Positions 16,494 to 25,414 of a DNA stretch of 64,000 nt are shown piece by piece (positions within the stretch are counted from its first letter, which is position 1; each line of letters opens with the position of its first letter). The translations under genes were made by a program, and so were the position numbers. The notes under the pieces are model-generated. The model was not told the origin of the DNA and did no database searches. It was given only the letters and a program-made list of their open reading frames with translations. The stretch lies in the NCBI RefSeq assembly GCF_000686945.1, contig NZ_JMME01000002.1, positions 1 through 64,000 of the forward strand. Direction: 5' to 3'. Origin of the DNA: Selenomonas sp. AE3005. GTDB lineage: Bacteria > Bacillota > Negativicutes > Selenomonadales > Selenomonadaceae.

Positions 16494-16526
16494 AACGGCA
16501 GAATCAAAGGGATTCTGCCGTTTTTT
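16494..16526 (+). terminator. Terminator of the OhrR-type gene
   Basis: A 12-bp stem (AACGGCAGAATC / GATTCTGCCGTT) is followed by a run of T. Confidence 0.9.
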
Positions 16527-16561
16527 GGGTGAGAAAATAAGACCAGTGATGATTTTGGTCA

Positions 16562-16590
16562 TTGCGCAAGAGGGCGTTATTTGCTACAAT
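16562..16590 (+). promoter_or_regulatory. Candidate promoter for nrdD
   Basis: TTGCGC (16562-16567) and TACAAT (16585-16590) are 17 bp apart, about 65 bp before the nrdD start. Confidence 0.6.
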
Positions 16591-16654
16591 ATATACCGTT
16601 ATGGGAATTAACACATACTACATATAGAGGGAGGCGTGAGGAGATATCACATAT

Positions 16655-18937
16655 ATGGTGATATCCATAAGCAGCATGAATTTAAAAACTGTGACAAAGC
16701 GCTCTGGCCATACTGTGCCATATAACCGTGAAAAGATTTACAACGCCATTGTCGGTGCCAACAATGACAGCGGCAAAAAAATGACACCGAAGGATATCGA
16801 CGAAGTCACCAGTCAGGTGGAATGGGATATTCAGGACCGGGAAAATGTCAGTGTAGAAGAAATACAGGACGTCGTAGAACAGGAACTCATGAAATATGAT
16901 TTCTACGATATTGCCAAGAAATACATCACTTATCGTCAGAAACACGCCGAACGCCGTACGGCACAGAAACATCTCATGTCGTCCTATCGGGATATTTTCT
17001 TTGCTGACGCTGTGGATGTGGACTCCAAGCGCGACAATGCCAATATCAATACCGACGCCTCCATGGGTATCATGCTGAAACTCGGTGCCGAAGGGGCCAA
17101 GCACTTCGTGGATAACTATGTGCTTACCGACGAATTCCGTGAGGCTGACAAGGAAAACTGGATTCATATCCATGATAAGGATTTTTCCCTTATCACTTTC
17201 AACTGCTGTCAGATTGACCTCTTAAAACTCTTTAGGGGCGGTTTTTCCACGGGGCATGGTTTCCTGCGTGAACCTAATTCCATTCGTTCCTATGCGTCCC
17301 TGGCGGCTATTGCCATTCAGTCCAATCAGAACGATATGTTTGGCGGCCAGTCCATCAACGCTTTTGACTATGCCATGGCTGACGGCGTGCGCAAATCCTT
17401 CCATAAGGCTGTTATTTCCGAGGCGCACAAGGCTTTGATGTATCAGTTTGATGACCATGACTTCGGGACGGAGCAGGAATTCAAGGCTGTATTCAAGCCG
17501 GTTATGGACTTTGACGCCTGCAGTTATACGGAAAACAGTGATGACACCCGGGCTGTAGAATCCACAGCTGCGATTAAGACGGCTTTGGAAAAGGTGCTGA
17601 CGGACACCTATCAGCTGCCCACCACGGAGGCCGGCCGTCTGGCCCGCAATGTTTACCGCTTGTCCTGCGCTGACGTGGTTGAGGAAACCCATCAGGCCAT
17701 GGAGGCGATGATTCATAACTTCAATACTCTCCATAGCCGTGCTGGTGCGCAGGTACCGTTCAGCTCGCTGAACTACGGTATGGATACTTCGCCGGAAGGC
17801 CGTCTGGCCACCCGTGAGGTGCTTAACGCCATCTGGTCTGGTCTGGGCAACGGCGAAACGCCGATTTTCCCGATTTCCGTGTTCCAGTTAAAGGCCGGCG
17901 TCAACTACAACCCCGAGGACCCCAACTACGACCTGTTCCAGAAGGCCTGCAGAGTCAGTGCTAAGCGTCTGTTCCCGAACTTTGTGAACATCGACGCACC
18001 GTACAACCTGCAGTACTACAAGCCGGGTGATTACAACTCCACTGTGGCTACGATGGGCTGCCGTACGCGCGTTATGGGCAACATCAACGGCCCGGAAGAA
18101 TCCGGCAGCCGCGGCAACTTTGCCTTTACGACCATCAACCTGCCCAAGCTGGCGTTAGAGGCCAAGGGCGATATGGACAAGTTCTGGCAGCTGTTTGACA
18201 AGTACATCAAAATCAGCCATGACTATATTCTGGCACGCCTGGCCGTTATTCAGGAAAAGCACGTATACAACTATCCGTTCCTCATGGGACAGGGTGTGTG
18301 GATGGACAGCGAAAAGCTGCGTGCTGATGACAGCATTAAGGACGTGCTGAAACATGCATCCTTCTCCATTGGTTTCTGCGGCCTGGCCGAGTGCCTTAAA
18401 GCCCTTATCGGCAAGCACCACGGCGAAAGCGAAGAGGCCCAGCAGCTCGGACTTAAGATTGTCGGCCATCTGCGTGAGGCTACGGATAAATACACCGAGG
18501 AAGAGCATATGAACTGGTCCTGCTTTGGTACGCCGGCTGAGTCTACGGCCGGTCAGTTCCAGCGCTCCAACCGCAAGAAGTACGGTGTTATCGAAGGTGT
18601 AACCGACAGAGGCTATATGACCAACAGCTCCCATGTGCCGGTCTATTACAAGATTAAGGCCATCGACAAGATTCGCATTGAGGCGCCGTACCATGCGCTG
18701 GAAAATGCCGGCCATATCGCTTATATCGAAATGGATGGCGACCCCACGAAGAACGTCAAGGCCTTTGAACGTCTGGTACGGGCCATGCATGATGCCGATA
18801 TGGGCTACTTCTCCATCAACCACCCTGTAGACCGTGACCCGGTCTGCGGCTATACGGGCCTCATTGAAAATGAATGCCCTCACTGTCACCGCAAGGAAGT
18901 AGAGAGCGGCCGTTTCACCATCAACCGCATGAAGTAA
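16655..18937 (+). CDS. nrdD: Anaerobic ribonucleoside-triphosphate reductase (class III), atypical C-terminus
   Basis: NrdD makes deoxynucleotides without oxygen, using a glycyl radical. The 760-residue protein has an N-terminal ATP-cone (residues ~8-100, 'KTVTKRSGHTVPYNREKI'), then the ten-stranded barrel with 'FNCCQIDL' (first active-site cysteine), 'NGETPIFPISVF', 'ATMGCRTRVMGN' (second cysteine) and 'RGNFAFTTINLP'. It ends 'NHPVDRDPVCGYTG', 'ENECPHCHRKE' and 'GRFTINRMK'. The usual C-terminal arginine-led glycyl-radical segment after the zinc module (R-x-T-G-Y-L-like) is not seen, and nothing similar follows the stop in any frame. Either VCGYTG serves as the radical loop or the loop is missing. 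No nrdG activase gene is adjacent. ATG 16655 follows GAGGAG by 12 bases; ATG 16676 is an alternative without a ribosome site. Confidence 0.9.
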   Translation: MVISISSMNLKTVTKRSGHTVPYNREKIYNAIVGANNDSGKKMTPKDIDEVTSQVEWDIQDRENVSVEEIQDVVEQELMKYDFYDIAKKYITYRQKHAERRTAQKHLMSSYRDIFFADAVDVDSKRDNANINTDASMGIMLKLGAEGAKHFVDNYVLTDEFREADKENWIHIHDKDFSLITFNCCQIDLLKLFRGGFSTGHGFLREPNSIRSYASLAAIAIQSNQNDMFGGQSINAFDYAMADGVRKSFHKAVISEAHKALMYQFDDHDFGTEQEFKAVFKPVMDFDACSYTENSDDTRAVESTAAIKTALEKVLTDTYQLPTTEAGRLARNVYRLSCADVVEETHQAMEAMIHNFNTLHSRAGAQVPFSSLNYGMDTSPEGRLATREVLNAIWSGLGNGETPIFPISVFQLKAGVNYNPEDPNYDLFQKACRVSAKRLFPNFVNIDAPYNLQYYKPGDYNSTVATMGCRTRVMGNINGPEESGSRGNFAFTTINLPKLALEAKGDMDKFWQLFDKYIKISHDYILARLAVIQEKHVYNYPFLMGQGVWMDSEKLRADDSIKDVLKHASFSIGFCGLAECLKALIGKHHGESEEAQQLGLKIVGHLREATDKYTEEEHMNWSCFGTPAESTAGQFQRSNRKKYGVIEGVTDRGYMTNSSHVPVYYKIKAIDKIRIEAPYHALENAGHIAYIEMDGDPTKNVKAFERLVRAMHDADMGYFSINHPVDRDPVCGYTGLIENECPHCHRKEVESGRFTINRMK

Positions 18938-18955
18938 GTTAATAAGGTGAGATAG

Positions 18956-18986
18956 CAGGGGCTGTGTCAGGCAGTCCCTGTTCTTT
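18956..18986 (+). terminator. Probable terminator after nrdD
   Basis: CAGGGGCTG and CAGTCCCTG form a stem with one mismatch around TGTCAGG, followed by TTCTTTT. Confidence 0.65.
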
Positions 18987-18998
18987 TACAGAGGACTA

Positions 18999-19028
18999 TT
19001 GTCAAAACTTTAGTATAAGAGTTATAAT
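18999..19028 (+). promoter_or_regulatory. Candidate recA promoter
   Basis: TTGTCA (18999-19004) and TATAAT (19023-19028) are 18 bp apart. No Firmicutes-type LexA box (GAAC-N4-GTTC) is visible between the nrdD stop and recA, so SOS control is not evident from this stretch. Confidence 0.7.
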
Positions 19029-19065
19029 ATAATTGATTGATACAGACAGAAAGGAAGCGGATAAA

Positions 19066-20154
19066 ATGGCAGCAGACAAGAAAGACAAAGTAGAGCGCAA
19101 AACAGAGCTGGACAGCAAAAAAGAAGCTCTGGCCAGTGCCCTGAAGAAAATTGAAAAGGACTTTGGCAAGGGCTCTATTATGCGGCTCGGAGACGCCCAG
19201 GCCCGGATGAATGTGGAAGTTATCCCCACGGGCATTCTGCCGCTGGATATCGCCTTAGGCATTGGCGGTGTTCCGCGTGGCCGTATTATCGAAATCTACG
19301 GCCCGGAATCTTCCGGTAAAACCACCGTTACCCTGCACATGATTGCGGAGGCTCAGAAGAACGGCGGTATTGCCGCCTTCATCGACGCCGAGCATGCTTT
19401 GGACCCGGTTTACGCCAAAAAACTTGGCGTAGACATTGACGAGCTGCTTGTTTCCCAGCCGGATACCGGTGAACAGGCCCTGGACATCGTCGACGCCCTG
19501 GTACACAGCGGCGCTGTGGATATCATCGTCGTTGACTCCGTAGCTGCGCTCGTGCCGAAAGCCGAAATCGACGGTGAAATGGGCGACAGCCATGTCGGCC
19601 TGCATGCCCGTCTGATGAGCCAGGCCATGCGCAAACTGACCGGTGTTATCAACAAATCCCAGACTGTGGCCATCTTTATCAACCAGATTCGTGAAAAGGT
19701 CGGCGTAACCTATGGCAACCCCGAAGTGACCACCGGCGGCCGGGCACTGAAGTTCTACTCCTCGGTACGCATGGAAGTCCGCAAGGGCGAAAAGATTACC
19801 CAGGGTTCTGACCTCGTCGGCAACCGCACGAAGGTGAAGATTGTCAAGAATAAAATCGCGCCGCCGTTCAAGACCGCAGAATTTGATATCATGTTCGGCG
19901 AAGGTGTATCGCGCCTGGGCACGCTTATTGATATCGGCGTGTCGCTCGACATCGTGGAAAAGAGCGGTGCCTGGTTCTCCTACGAAGGCACGCGCTTAGG
20001 CCAGGGCAAGGAAAAAGCCAAGCAGGCCCTGGAAGAGCAGCCGCAGCTGGCTGAGGAAATCGAGGCCAAGGTACGGGCCAAGCTCATGAGCGATGAAGAC
20101 GCTGCCGCTGCCGCCACACCTGTAGACGCTTATGAGGACGATGATGAAGTCTAA
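19066..20154 (+). CDS. recA: Recombinase RecA
   Basis: RecA forms filaments on single-stranded DNA for homologous recombination and SOS induction. The 362-residue protein carries Walker [10 protein letters not shown] (residues 79-87), '[10 protein letters not shown]', the Walker B region '[13 protein letters not shown]', the L1/L2 DNA-binding loops near '[18 protein letters not shown]' and '[15 protein letters not shown]', and the C-terminal '[11 protein letters not shown]'. The N-terminus has a Lys/Glu-rich extension of about 20 residues before the conserved '[16 protein letters not shown]'. ATG 19066 has AAGGA 9 bases upstream. The C-terminal tail is acidic (DAYEDDDEV), which modulates filament formation. 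recX overlaps its 3' end. Confidence 0.98.
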   Translation: MAADKKDKVERKTELDSKKEALASALKKIEKDFGKGSIMRLGDAQARMNVEVIPTGILPLDIALGIGGVPRGRIIEIYGPESSGKTTVTLHMIAEAQKNGGIAAFIDAEHALDPVYAKKLGVDIDELLVSQPDTGEQALDIVDALVHSGAVDIIVVDSVAALVPKAEIDGEMGDSHVGLHARLMSQAMRKLTGVINKSQTVAIFINQIREKVGVTYGNPEVTTGGRALKFYSSVRMEVRKGEKITQGSDLVGNRTKVKIVKNKIAPPFKTAEFDIMFGEGVSRLGTLIDIGVSLDIVEKSGAWFSYEGTRLGQGKEKAKQALEEQPQLAEEIEAKVRAKLMSDEDAAAAATPVDAYEDDDEV

Positions 20155-20620
20155 GCGCCCTTTAAAGCCGGCGCTGGTCTATGCCGTGGACCTGCTGGCC
20201 CGGCAGGACTACAGTGAAAACCGCCTGCGCGAAAAGCTGACGGCCAAAGGCTATGAGGACGAGGAAATCGAGGCGGCTGTTCTGCGCCTGCAGGAAAAGC
20301 ATTACTTAAATGATGAAGAATCCTGTGGCCGCCGTTTCCGTTACTTGTATACGGAAAGCAGCTACTCCGTGCGCCAGATTTGCGTTAAGCTCATGGAGCG
20401 CGGCTATGCCTCACGGCTGGTGAAAAGCTGTATTCCCGAGGACAGGGAAGAGGTCAGCCAGCGCGAGTACACTGCCGCCCTGCGTGTGCTTGAAAGCAAA
20501 TACCGGCGCAGCCAGGACAAGCAAAAACTCCTGGCCGCCATGTTCCGCCGCGGCTTTCCCAGCAGCTCCGTTTATCAGGCCGTAAATGATTTCTTAACGG
20601 ACGACGAAGAAGAATATTAA
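20144..20620 (+). CDS. recX: Regulatory protein RecX
   Basis: RecX caps or disassembles RecA filaments. This ~158-residue protein is built of three-helix tandem repeats: '[23 protein letters not shown]' opens the first, with '[25 protein letters not shown]' following, and later repeats contain '[18 protein letters not shown]' and '[18 protein letters not shown]'. The gene overlaps recA by 11 bp. The ATG at 20144 has GAGG 6 bases upstream; in-frame ATGs at 20132 and 20141 are alternatives. The recA-recX overlap keeps the inhibitor at a fixed ratio to RecA. Confidence 0.9.
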   Translation: MKSKRPLKPALVYAVDLLARQDYSENRLREKLTAKGYEDEEIEAAVLRLQEKHYLNDEESCGRRFRYLYTESSYSVRQICVKLMERGYASRLVKSCIPEDREEVSQREYTAALRVLESKYRRSQDKQKLLAAMFRRGFPSSSVYQAVNDFLTDDEEEY

Positions 20621-20704
20621 AAAAAGCCCTCACCGGGGATGCTTTCCTGCGTTTTGACGCTGGGAAAACCATCCTAGGTGAGGGCTTTTTTTAATATAAA
20701 TTTT
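20621..20704 (+). terminator. Long-stem terminator of recA-recX
   Basis: A near-continuous hairpin of about 80 bases runs from AAAAAGCCCTCACC to GGTGAGGGCTTTTTTT, with inner pairings GGATG/CATCC and TTTCC/GGGAAA. It is much longer than usual terminators. Confidence 0.85.
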
Positions 20705-20772
20705 TTTATATTAAGTTGTAATACATTTTCTTCTGGGACGTATGTATCTATGTAAAAGGAGGGCTGATTATT

Positions 20773-21093
20773 ATGTTATTAGAACGAGCTGTTAAAATGG
20801 TAATGGAACGGAAGGGTTATTATATCAGCCCGACTATAAGTATTATCATCAAAGCCGATAAAGCGTCCTTGACGGCGGTGGCTGCTGAGGCGCAGGGGCG
20901 GGGGCAGGAGCATAACAGCTGGGTGACCTGCAAGCGCCGCAAGGGTACCGATGAAGTGGTGGGCTATGTCCATGTATCGCCGGCCGCAGTGGCTAAGGAC
21001 GGCAAGGAATACTTTGTCATAAATGAGATAGGCTGCTGTATGGATATTAAGCTGGCAGAGTTCTGTGATATGATTAAAGCATCGGCCATGTGA
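20773..21093 (+). CDS. Hypothetical protein, 106 residues
   Basis: I do not recognise this protein. It is soluble in appearance with no signal peptide or membrane helix. The N-terminus 'ERAVKMVMERKGYYISP' looks helical and is followed by alternating hydrophobic strands ('TISIIIKAD', 'NSWVTCKRR', 'VVGYVHVSP', 'EYFVINEIG') and a C-terminal helix. Two adjacent cysteines occur in 'IGCCMDI'. AAAGGAGGG lies 10 bases before the ATG, so translation is likely. It stands between the recX terminator and a bidirectional terminator and is thus a monocistronic gene. Confidence 0.65.
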   Translation: MLLERAVKMVMERKGYYISPTISIIIKADKASLTAVAAEAQGRGQEHNSWVTCKRRKGTDEVVGYVHVSPAAVAKDGKEYFVINEIGCCMDIKLAEFCDMIKASAM

Positions 21094-21180
21094 TTGTCGC
21101 CGAAGATGTGCATAAAGGCCTGATTGAAGTGGCAGCCGCCTGAGGGGGCTGATTTATATAAATAGTGTTCATACATAGAC

Positions 21181-21218
21181 AAAAGCTGACAGGTCAAATA
21201 ATTGACTTGTCAGCTTTT
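21181..21218. terminator. Bidirectional terminator
   Basis: An inverted repeat of about 17 bp (AAAAGCTGACAGGTCAA / TTGACTTGTCAGCTTTT, one mismatch) lies between convergent genes. Confidence 0.85.
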
Positions 21219-21234
21219 GCTATGCATAAGATAT

Positions 21235-22617
21235 TTATTTCTGGCAGCGTTCGATAATCTGGCGTGCTACGTATACGCCGCTGGCACCAGCCTGAGAGAG
21301 GCCACGGGTTACGCCGGCACCGTCACCAATGGCAAAGACGTTTTTGAGTTCCGTTTCCAGCTGGTTGGTGAGTTTTACGCGGGAGCTGTAGAACTTGACT
21401 TCGACACCATAGAGCAGGGTGTCGTCATTGGTCATGCCGGGCGCAACGTTGTCGAGGGCCTGAATCATTTCGATGAGGTTGTCCACATGACGTTTTGGCA
21501 GAACCAGGGAGAGGTCACCGGGAGTAGCCTGCAGCGTCGGCCGGGTAAAGCTCTTGCTCATGCGGTGGGCATTACTGCGGCGGCCTTTCATCAAATCTCC
21601 GAAACGCTGTACGATGATACCGCCGCCCAGCAGGTTCGAGAAGGAGGCAATGCGCTTGCCGTACTGGTGGGGGGAGTGGAAAGGTTCGGTGAAACGGTTG
21701 CTGACAAGCAGGGCAAAGTTGGTGTTTTTGCTCTGGAGTTTCGGGTCGCTGTAGGAGTGGCCGTTTACCGTCATAATGCCATCGGTGTTTTCCATGACCA
21801 CATGGCCGTGGGGGTTCATGCAGAAGGTACGCACCTGGTCGCCGTAGCGTTTCGTGCGGTAAACCAGCTTGGCCTCATAAACCTGACTGGTGATGGGGTT
21901 CCAGATTTCATCAGGAACTTCCACGCGGACGCCAACGTCAACGCGGTTGTTTTCCTGCTGGAGGCCCAAAGTGTCGCATTCGTTGGAGAACCATTCGGCA
22001 CCGGCACGGCCCGGCGCTACAATCAGGTATTCAGCGGTGAGGCGCTGACCGTCAGATAACTCCACCTCATTGCTGCCCTTACCATCAGAATGAATGTGAG
22101 CCACGGGGCATTCGAAACGGAATTCGACTTTGTCCTTCAGATATTCATAGGTAGCTTTAAGCATTTCCAGATTGTTTTCCGTGCCGAGATGGCGGACACT
22201 GGCGGAAAGCAGGTGCAGGTCATGCTGCAGGGCACGGTAGCCGATATCACTGTTTTCGGTGCTGAATACCTGCGCCGGAGCACCGTGTTTCATGTTGATT
22301 TTATCTACATAATATATTAAGTCCATAACTTCTTCGTCGGACAGGTACTCGTTGAGCCAGCCGCCGAACTGGGTGGTGAAGTTGTATTTGCCGTCGGAGA
22401 AGGCACCGGCGCCGCCGAACCCGCGCATGATGCTGCATGGCTTGCAGCCGATACAATTTTTTACCTTGCCGGCAGAAATGGGGCAGACACGGGTATAGAT
22501 ATCCTTGCCGCTTTCAAGCAGCAGTACTTTTAAAGCAGGGCTTTTTTCTGCCAGTTCATAGGCTGCGAAAACACCTGCAGGGCCGCCGCCGACAATTACA
22601 ACATCATACTTATTCAT
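21235..22617 (-). CDS. FAD-dependent oxidoreductase (NAD(P)/FAD-binding)
   Basis: This 460-residue flavoprotein begins with the dinucleotide-binding motif 'VVIVGGGPAGVFAAYELAE' and contains 'CIGCKPCSIMRGFGGAGAFSDGKYN' with three closely spaced cysteines. A second nucleotide-binding segment 'YLIVAPGRAGAEWFSNE' follows in the middle, and the C-terminal flavin-closing motif is 'NVFAIGDGAGVTRGLSQAGASGVYVAR'. This combination is that of a widespread family of 'FAD-dependent dehydrogenases' of uncertain substrate. The start is at 22617, where AGGAGG lies 9 bases before the ATG on the minus strand. A cluster of hairpins occupies its upstream region. Confidence 0.85.
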   Translation of the reverse strand: MNKYDVVIVGGGPAGVFAAYELAEKSPALKVLLLESGKDIYTRVCPISAGKVKNCIGCKPCSIMRGFGGAGAFSDGKYNFTTQFGGWLNEYLSDEEVMDLIYYVDKINMKHGAPAQVFSTENSDIGYRALQHDLHLLSASVRHLGTENNLEMLKATYEYLKDKVEFRFECPVAHIHSDGKGSNEVELSDGQRLTAEYLIVAPGRAGAEWFSNECDTLGLQQENNRVDVGVRVEVPDEIWNPITSQVYEAKLVYRTKRYGDQVRTFCMNPHGHVVMENTDGIMTVNGHSYSDPKLQSKNTNFALLVSNRFTEPFHSPHQYGKRIASFSNLLGGGIIVQRFGDLMKGRRSNAHRMSKSFTRPTLQATPGDLSLVLPKRHVDNLIEMIQALDNVAPGMTNDDTLLYGVEVKFYSSRVKLTNQLETELKNVFAIGDGAGVTRGLSQAGASGVYVARQIIERCQK

Positions 22618-22661
22618 GGATACTTTCCTCCTAAAATATCGTACAATTTTATTTTTGCACG

Positions 22662-22825
22662 CACGAAAAGAGCGCAGATTATGCCTGTACCGGGATAGAC
22701 TAAGGCCATCTGCGTTTAAATTTGGAGCTTTTCGAAAAACCTTAGCTATTATACGGGAAGGTTTTCGAGAATGCAAGTGTTTTTTCCTGCTTAAGCGAAT
22801 TTTTTCCGCGAAAATACGCGAAAAA
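22662..22825. repeat. Cluster of three hairpins between the flavoprotein and putP
   Basis: The 327-bp divergent intergenic region (22618-22944) holds three inverted repeats. The first is nested, CGAAAAG ... CTTTTCG with inner CGCAGAT / ATCTGCG (about 22665-22735). The second is CGAAAAaCCTT / AAGGTTTTCG (22733-22767). The third is TTTTTCCGCG / CGCGAAAAA (about 22800-22825). They may include leader or attenuator structures for the flavoprotein gene. No gene is visible here. Confidence 0.5.
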
Positions 22826-22869
22826 GTGTCCGCTATGACAATAAAGATATAGTTACTATAAAAATAAAG

Positions 22870-22899
22870 TTGCCAAACGAGGGATAATCACAGTATAAT
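22870..22899 (+). promoter_or_regulatory. Candidate promoter for the sodium symporter gene
   Basis: TTGCCA (22870-22875) and TATAAT (22894-22899) are 18 bp apart, 45 bp before the start. Confidence 0.65.
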
Positions 22900-22944
22900 T
22901 TAATCTGTTGTTGTAAATATGTAAATAAAAGAGGAGGACTTTTT

Positions 22945-24423
22945 TTGACACATCAGTTAGCGATTATCAATACGTTTATTCTTTATATTGGCCTGATGAT
23001 GGCTATTGGCGTTTATTATTACCGCCGTACAAGAAACATGAGTGATTACTTTTTGGGCAACCGCAAGCTGGGGGCCTGGGTGACGTCCATGAGCGCCGAG
23101 GCGTCGGACATGAGCGGCTGGATGCTCATGGGGGTGCCGGGCTTTGCTTACCTGGCCGGTCTTAATGCCGGCTGGATTGCAGTGGGCATTGCCCTGGGCA
23201 CCTGGGCCAACTGGCACTTTGTGGCGGCCCGGCTGCGCAAGTACACTGAGCTGGCGAAAAATTCCCTGACGGTGCCGCAGTTTCTGGAAAACCGCTTTGA
23301 GGATAACAGCGGCCTGCTGCGCACTATTCCAGCCGTATTTATTTTGATTTTCTTTACTATATATACTTCTTCAGGATTTGTGTCCTCGGGGCGTTTGTTT
23401 GAAACGGTCTTTGGCCTTCCTTATGAGTATGCTATTTTCATCGGTGCCGGTTCCGTGGTGTTCTATACCTTGGTGGGCGGTTTTTTGGCGGTGTCCCGTA
23501 CGGATTTTATCCAGGGTGTAATGATGTTCTTTGCCATTCTGATCGTGCCGATAACTGCCGGTATGGAAATGGGCGGCTATACGGCTGTGGTTACGGCCAT
23601 TGACGGTGTCAGCCATTCGATGCTGGAGCCGTTCACCAAGCCGGACGGCACGACTTTGGGCGCGATTGAACTGCTCTCCCTGCTGGCCTGGGGTATCGGC
23701 TACTTTGGCCAGCCGCATATTTTGGTACGCTTTATGGCAATTTCCAGTTCCAAGGAAATCAAGCAGGCCACTCGTATTGCCATGACCTGGGTGGTGTTGT
23801 CACTGGCTGCGGCTGTAGCTGTCGGCATGGTGGGACGTGTGTATCTGACTGACTCCTTGATGGGAACGGAGGCAGAAACCGTCTTTTTGGTAATGACGAA
23901 CCAGCTCTTCCCGCCGATTATCGCCGGCCTGATTCTTTCCGCCGTACTGGCGGCTATTATGAGTACCGCGTCCGCGCAGCTTTTGGTGGCAGCGTCAGCC
24001 TTTGCCCAGGATTTTTACCGCACTTTGCTGCGTAAAGAGGCTGAACAGACAGAACTCATTTGGATCAGCCGGGCATCGGTACTGATTATTGCCTCGCTGG
24101 CTATTTTTATCGGTCTTAATCCGTCAAGTTTCATTTTGGATATGGTGGCCTACGCCTGGGCAGGTTTTGGCGCAGCGTTTGGTCCGGCACTGCTCTGTTC
24201 GCTGTTCTGGCGCCGGACGACGCGCAATGGTGTTCTGGCCGGCATTATTGTCGGCGGTGTCACGGTTTTGGTCTGGAAACAGATTGACTGGCTCGGACTG
24301 TACGAAATCGTGCCCGGTTTTGTCCTGTCCCTGCTGGCTGTTTACATCGTGAGCAAAATGGATAAGGAACCGGCAGAGTCGATTACCAAAACTTTTGACG
24401 CAGTAGGAAACAGCAAAATTTAA
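22945..24423 (+). CDS. putP: Sodium/proline-type symporter (SSS family, PutP-like)
   Basis: This 492-residue membrane protein of the sodium:solute symporter family has about 13 helices. The N-terminal 'YRRTRNMSDYFLGNRKLGAWVTSMSAEASDMSGWMLMGVPGFAYLAG' region contains the sodium- and proline-binding SxxASDMSGW-type motif diagnostic of PutP. Further landmarks are 'KYTELAKNSLTVPQFLENRF' and 'ILSAVLAAIMSTASAQLLVAASAFAQDFYR', which matches the second sodium site. Proline is the likeliest substrate, though related amino acids cannot be excluded. The start is a TTG with GAGGAGG 8 bases upstream. No proline catabolic gene is adjacent. Confidence 0.9.
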   Translation: MTHQLAIINTFILYIGLMMAIGVYYYRRTRNMSDYFLGNRKLGAWVTSMSAEASDMSGWMLMGVPGFAYLAGLNAGWIAVGIALGTWANWHFVAARLRKYTELAKNSLTVPQFLENRFEDNSGLLRTIPAVFILIFFTIYTSSGFVSSGRLFETVFGLPYEYAIFIGAGSVVFYTLVGGFLAVSRTDFIQGVMMFFAILIVPITAGMEMGGYTAVVTAIDGVSHSMLEPFTKPDGTTLGAIELLSLLAWGIGYFGQPHILVRFMAISSSKEIKQATRIAMTWVVLSLAAAVAVGMVGRVYLTDSLMGTEAETVFLVMTNQLFPPIIAGLILSAVLAAIMSTASAQLLVAASAFAQDFYRTLLRKEAEQTELIWISRASVLIIASLAIFIGLNPSSFILDMVAYAWAGFGAAFGPALLCSLFWRRTTRNGVLAGIIVGGVTVLVWKQIDWLGLYEIVPGFVLSLLAVYIVSKMDKEPAESITKTFDAVGNSKI

Positions 24424-24546
24424 AATAATTTTTATAATTAGCAGGGATTTTATCACAGCATAGCGAAAAACTAGTTATTGAGATTCATGTATCACTTAGA
24501 TGGTAAGATAATGTAAGGAAAAAACTAGAGAAGCAGGTGAGCATTT

Positions 24547-25410
24547 GTGGAGAAAGTCAAAGTATTGATCGTCGATGATTCGAAGGTCAGCCGTGCAATG
24601 CTCGAAGGAAATTTGGCCAAAACCAACTTCGAGGTATGTGCGCAAGCCAAAAATGCTGCTGAGGCGGTGGAGCTTTACGAGCAGACAAAGCCGGCTGTGG
24701 TAACCATGGACATGAACCTTCCCGATGCCGACGGCATAGAGTGTAGCCGGAGAATTCGTGCTATTGATCCTGACGCTAAGATCGTTATGATCAGCGCCAT
24801 GAAAGACGCCAGCCTGGTAGCCAAGGGGCGTGAAGTAGGAATCAGTGCCTTTTTGCAGAAACCTGTCAGTGTAAATGAGCTTATCGATACGCTGATGATT
24901 CTTTGCCAGAATAAGGTTGGCAAGGTAGCTGTCCTGCGTGAGTCCTATGCCAAACCGTTTGTCCGTGCTTTGCAGCAGGGCATTTTCAGCATGACCGGGA
25001 TTCACAGTGAGGTTGAGCTGGAGGAGGACAGCCGTGCATTCCTGGAGGTAAGCGGTATTGCCGTTATTGTCGGTCTTACAGGCTTGCCCAATGGACGGGC
25101 AATCGTTTATATGGATTCAGATACCATGCATAAGTTCTCGATGATTATGCTGGACAAGGAAAGTGTAGAAGATATTACGGAAGATGAGGCCAGCGAATCT
25201 GTAGAAGAGGCTGTGAATATCATCGTGGGACGTGGGGTGTCCAATATCAATGATGTGTTCAAAGATAAGGAAATGCGTATTACGCCGCCGGGCACTATTG
25301 TGGGCAGCAAGATACGTATAGCCAGTCCGAAACTGACAACCTTCCGTATAAGCGCCAAAACACGCGTTGGTGAGATTAACATGAGTGTAGGATTTGCGGA
25401 AGGAGAATGA
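24547..25410 (+). CDS. Response regulator with CheX-like C-terminal domain (REC-CheX fusion)
   Basis: This 287-residue protein fuses a receiver to a CheC/CheX-type phosphatase fold. Receiver (residues ~4-120): acidic pair in 'LIVDDSKVSR', phospho-acceptor Asp in 'VTMDMNLPDADG', the switch 'MISA' and the conserved Lys in 'LQKPVS'. Residues ~125-287: 'YAKPFVRALQQGIFSMTGI', then 'EEAVNIIVGRGVSNIND' with the E-x2-N pattern of CheX/CheC active sites, and a C-terminal strand pair ending 'EINMSVGFAEGE'. The CheX domain could dephosphorylate CheY or the attached receiver. It starts with GTG after GCAGGTGAG and lies directly before a stand-alone CheX and a chemoreceptor, so a role in chemotaxis adaptation is likely. 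Confidence 0.88.
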   Translation: MEKVKVLIVDDSKVSRAMLEGNLAKTNFEVCAQAKNAAEAVELYEQTKPAVVTMDMNLPDADGIECSRRIRAIDPDAKIVMISAMKDASLVAKGREVGISAFLQKPVSVNELIDTLMILCQNKVGKVAVLRESYAKPFVRALQQGIFSMTGIHSEVELEEDSRAFLEVSGIAVIVGLTGLPNGRAIVYMDSDTMHKFSMIMLDKESVEDITEDEASESVEEAVNIIVGRGVSNINDVFKDKEMRITPPGTIVGSKIRIASPKLTTFRISAKTRVGEINMSVGFAEGE

Positions 25411-25414
25411 TAAG

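Noticed and set aside
18999-19065. LexA/SOS box before recA
   Set aside because: No GAAC-N4-GTTC-like palindrome found; only a constitutive-looking promoter is visible.
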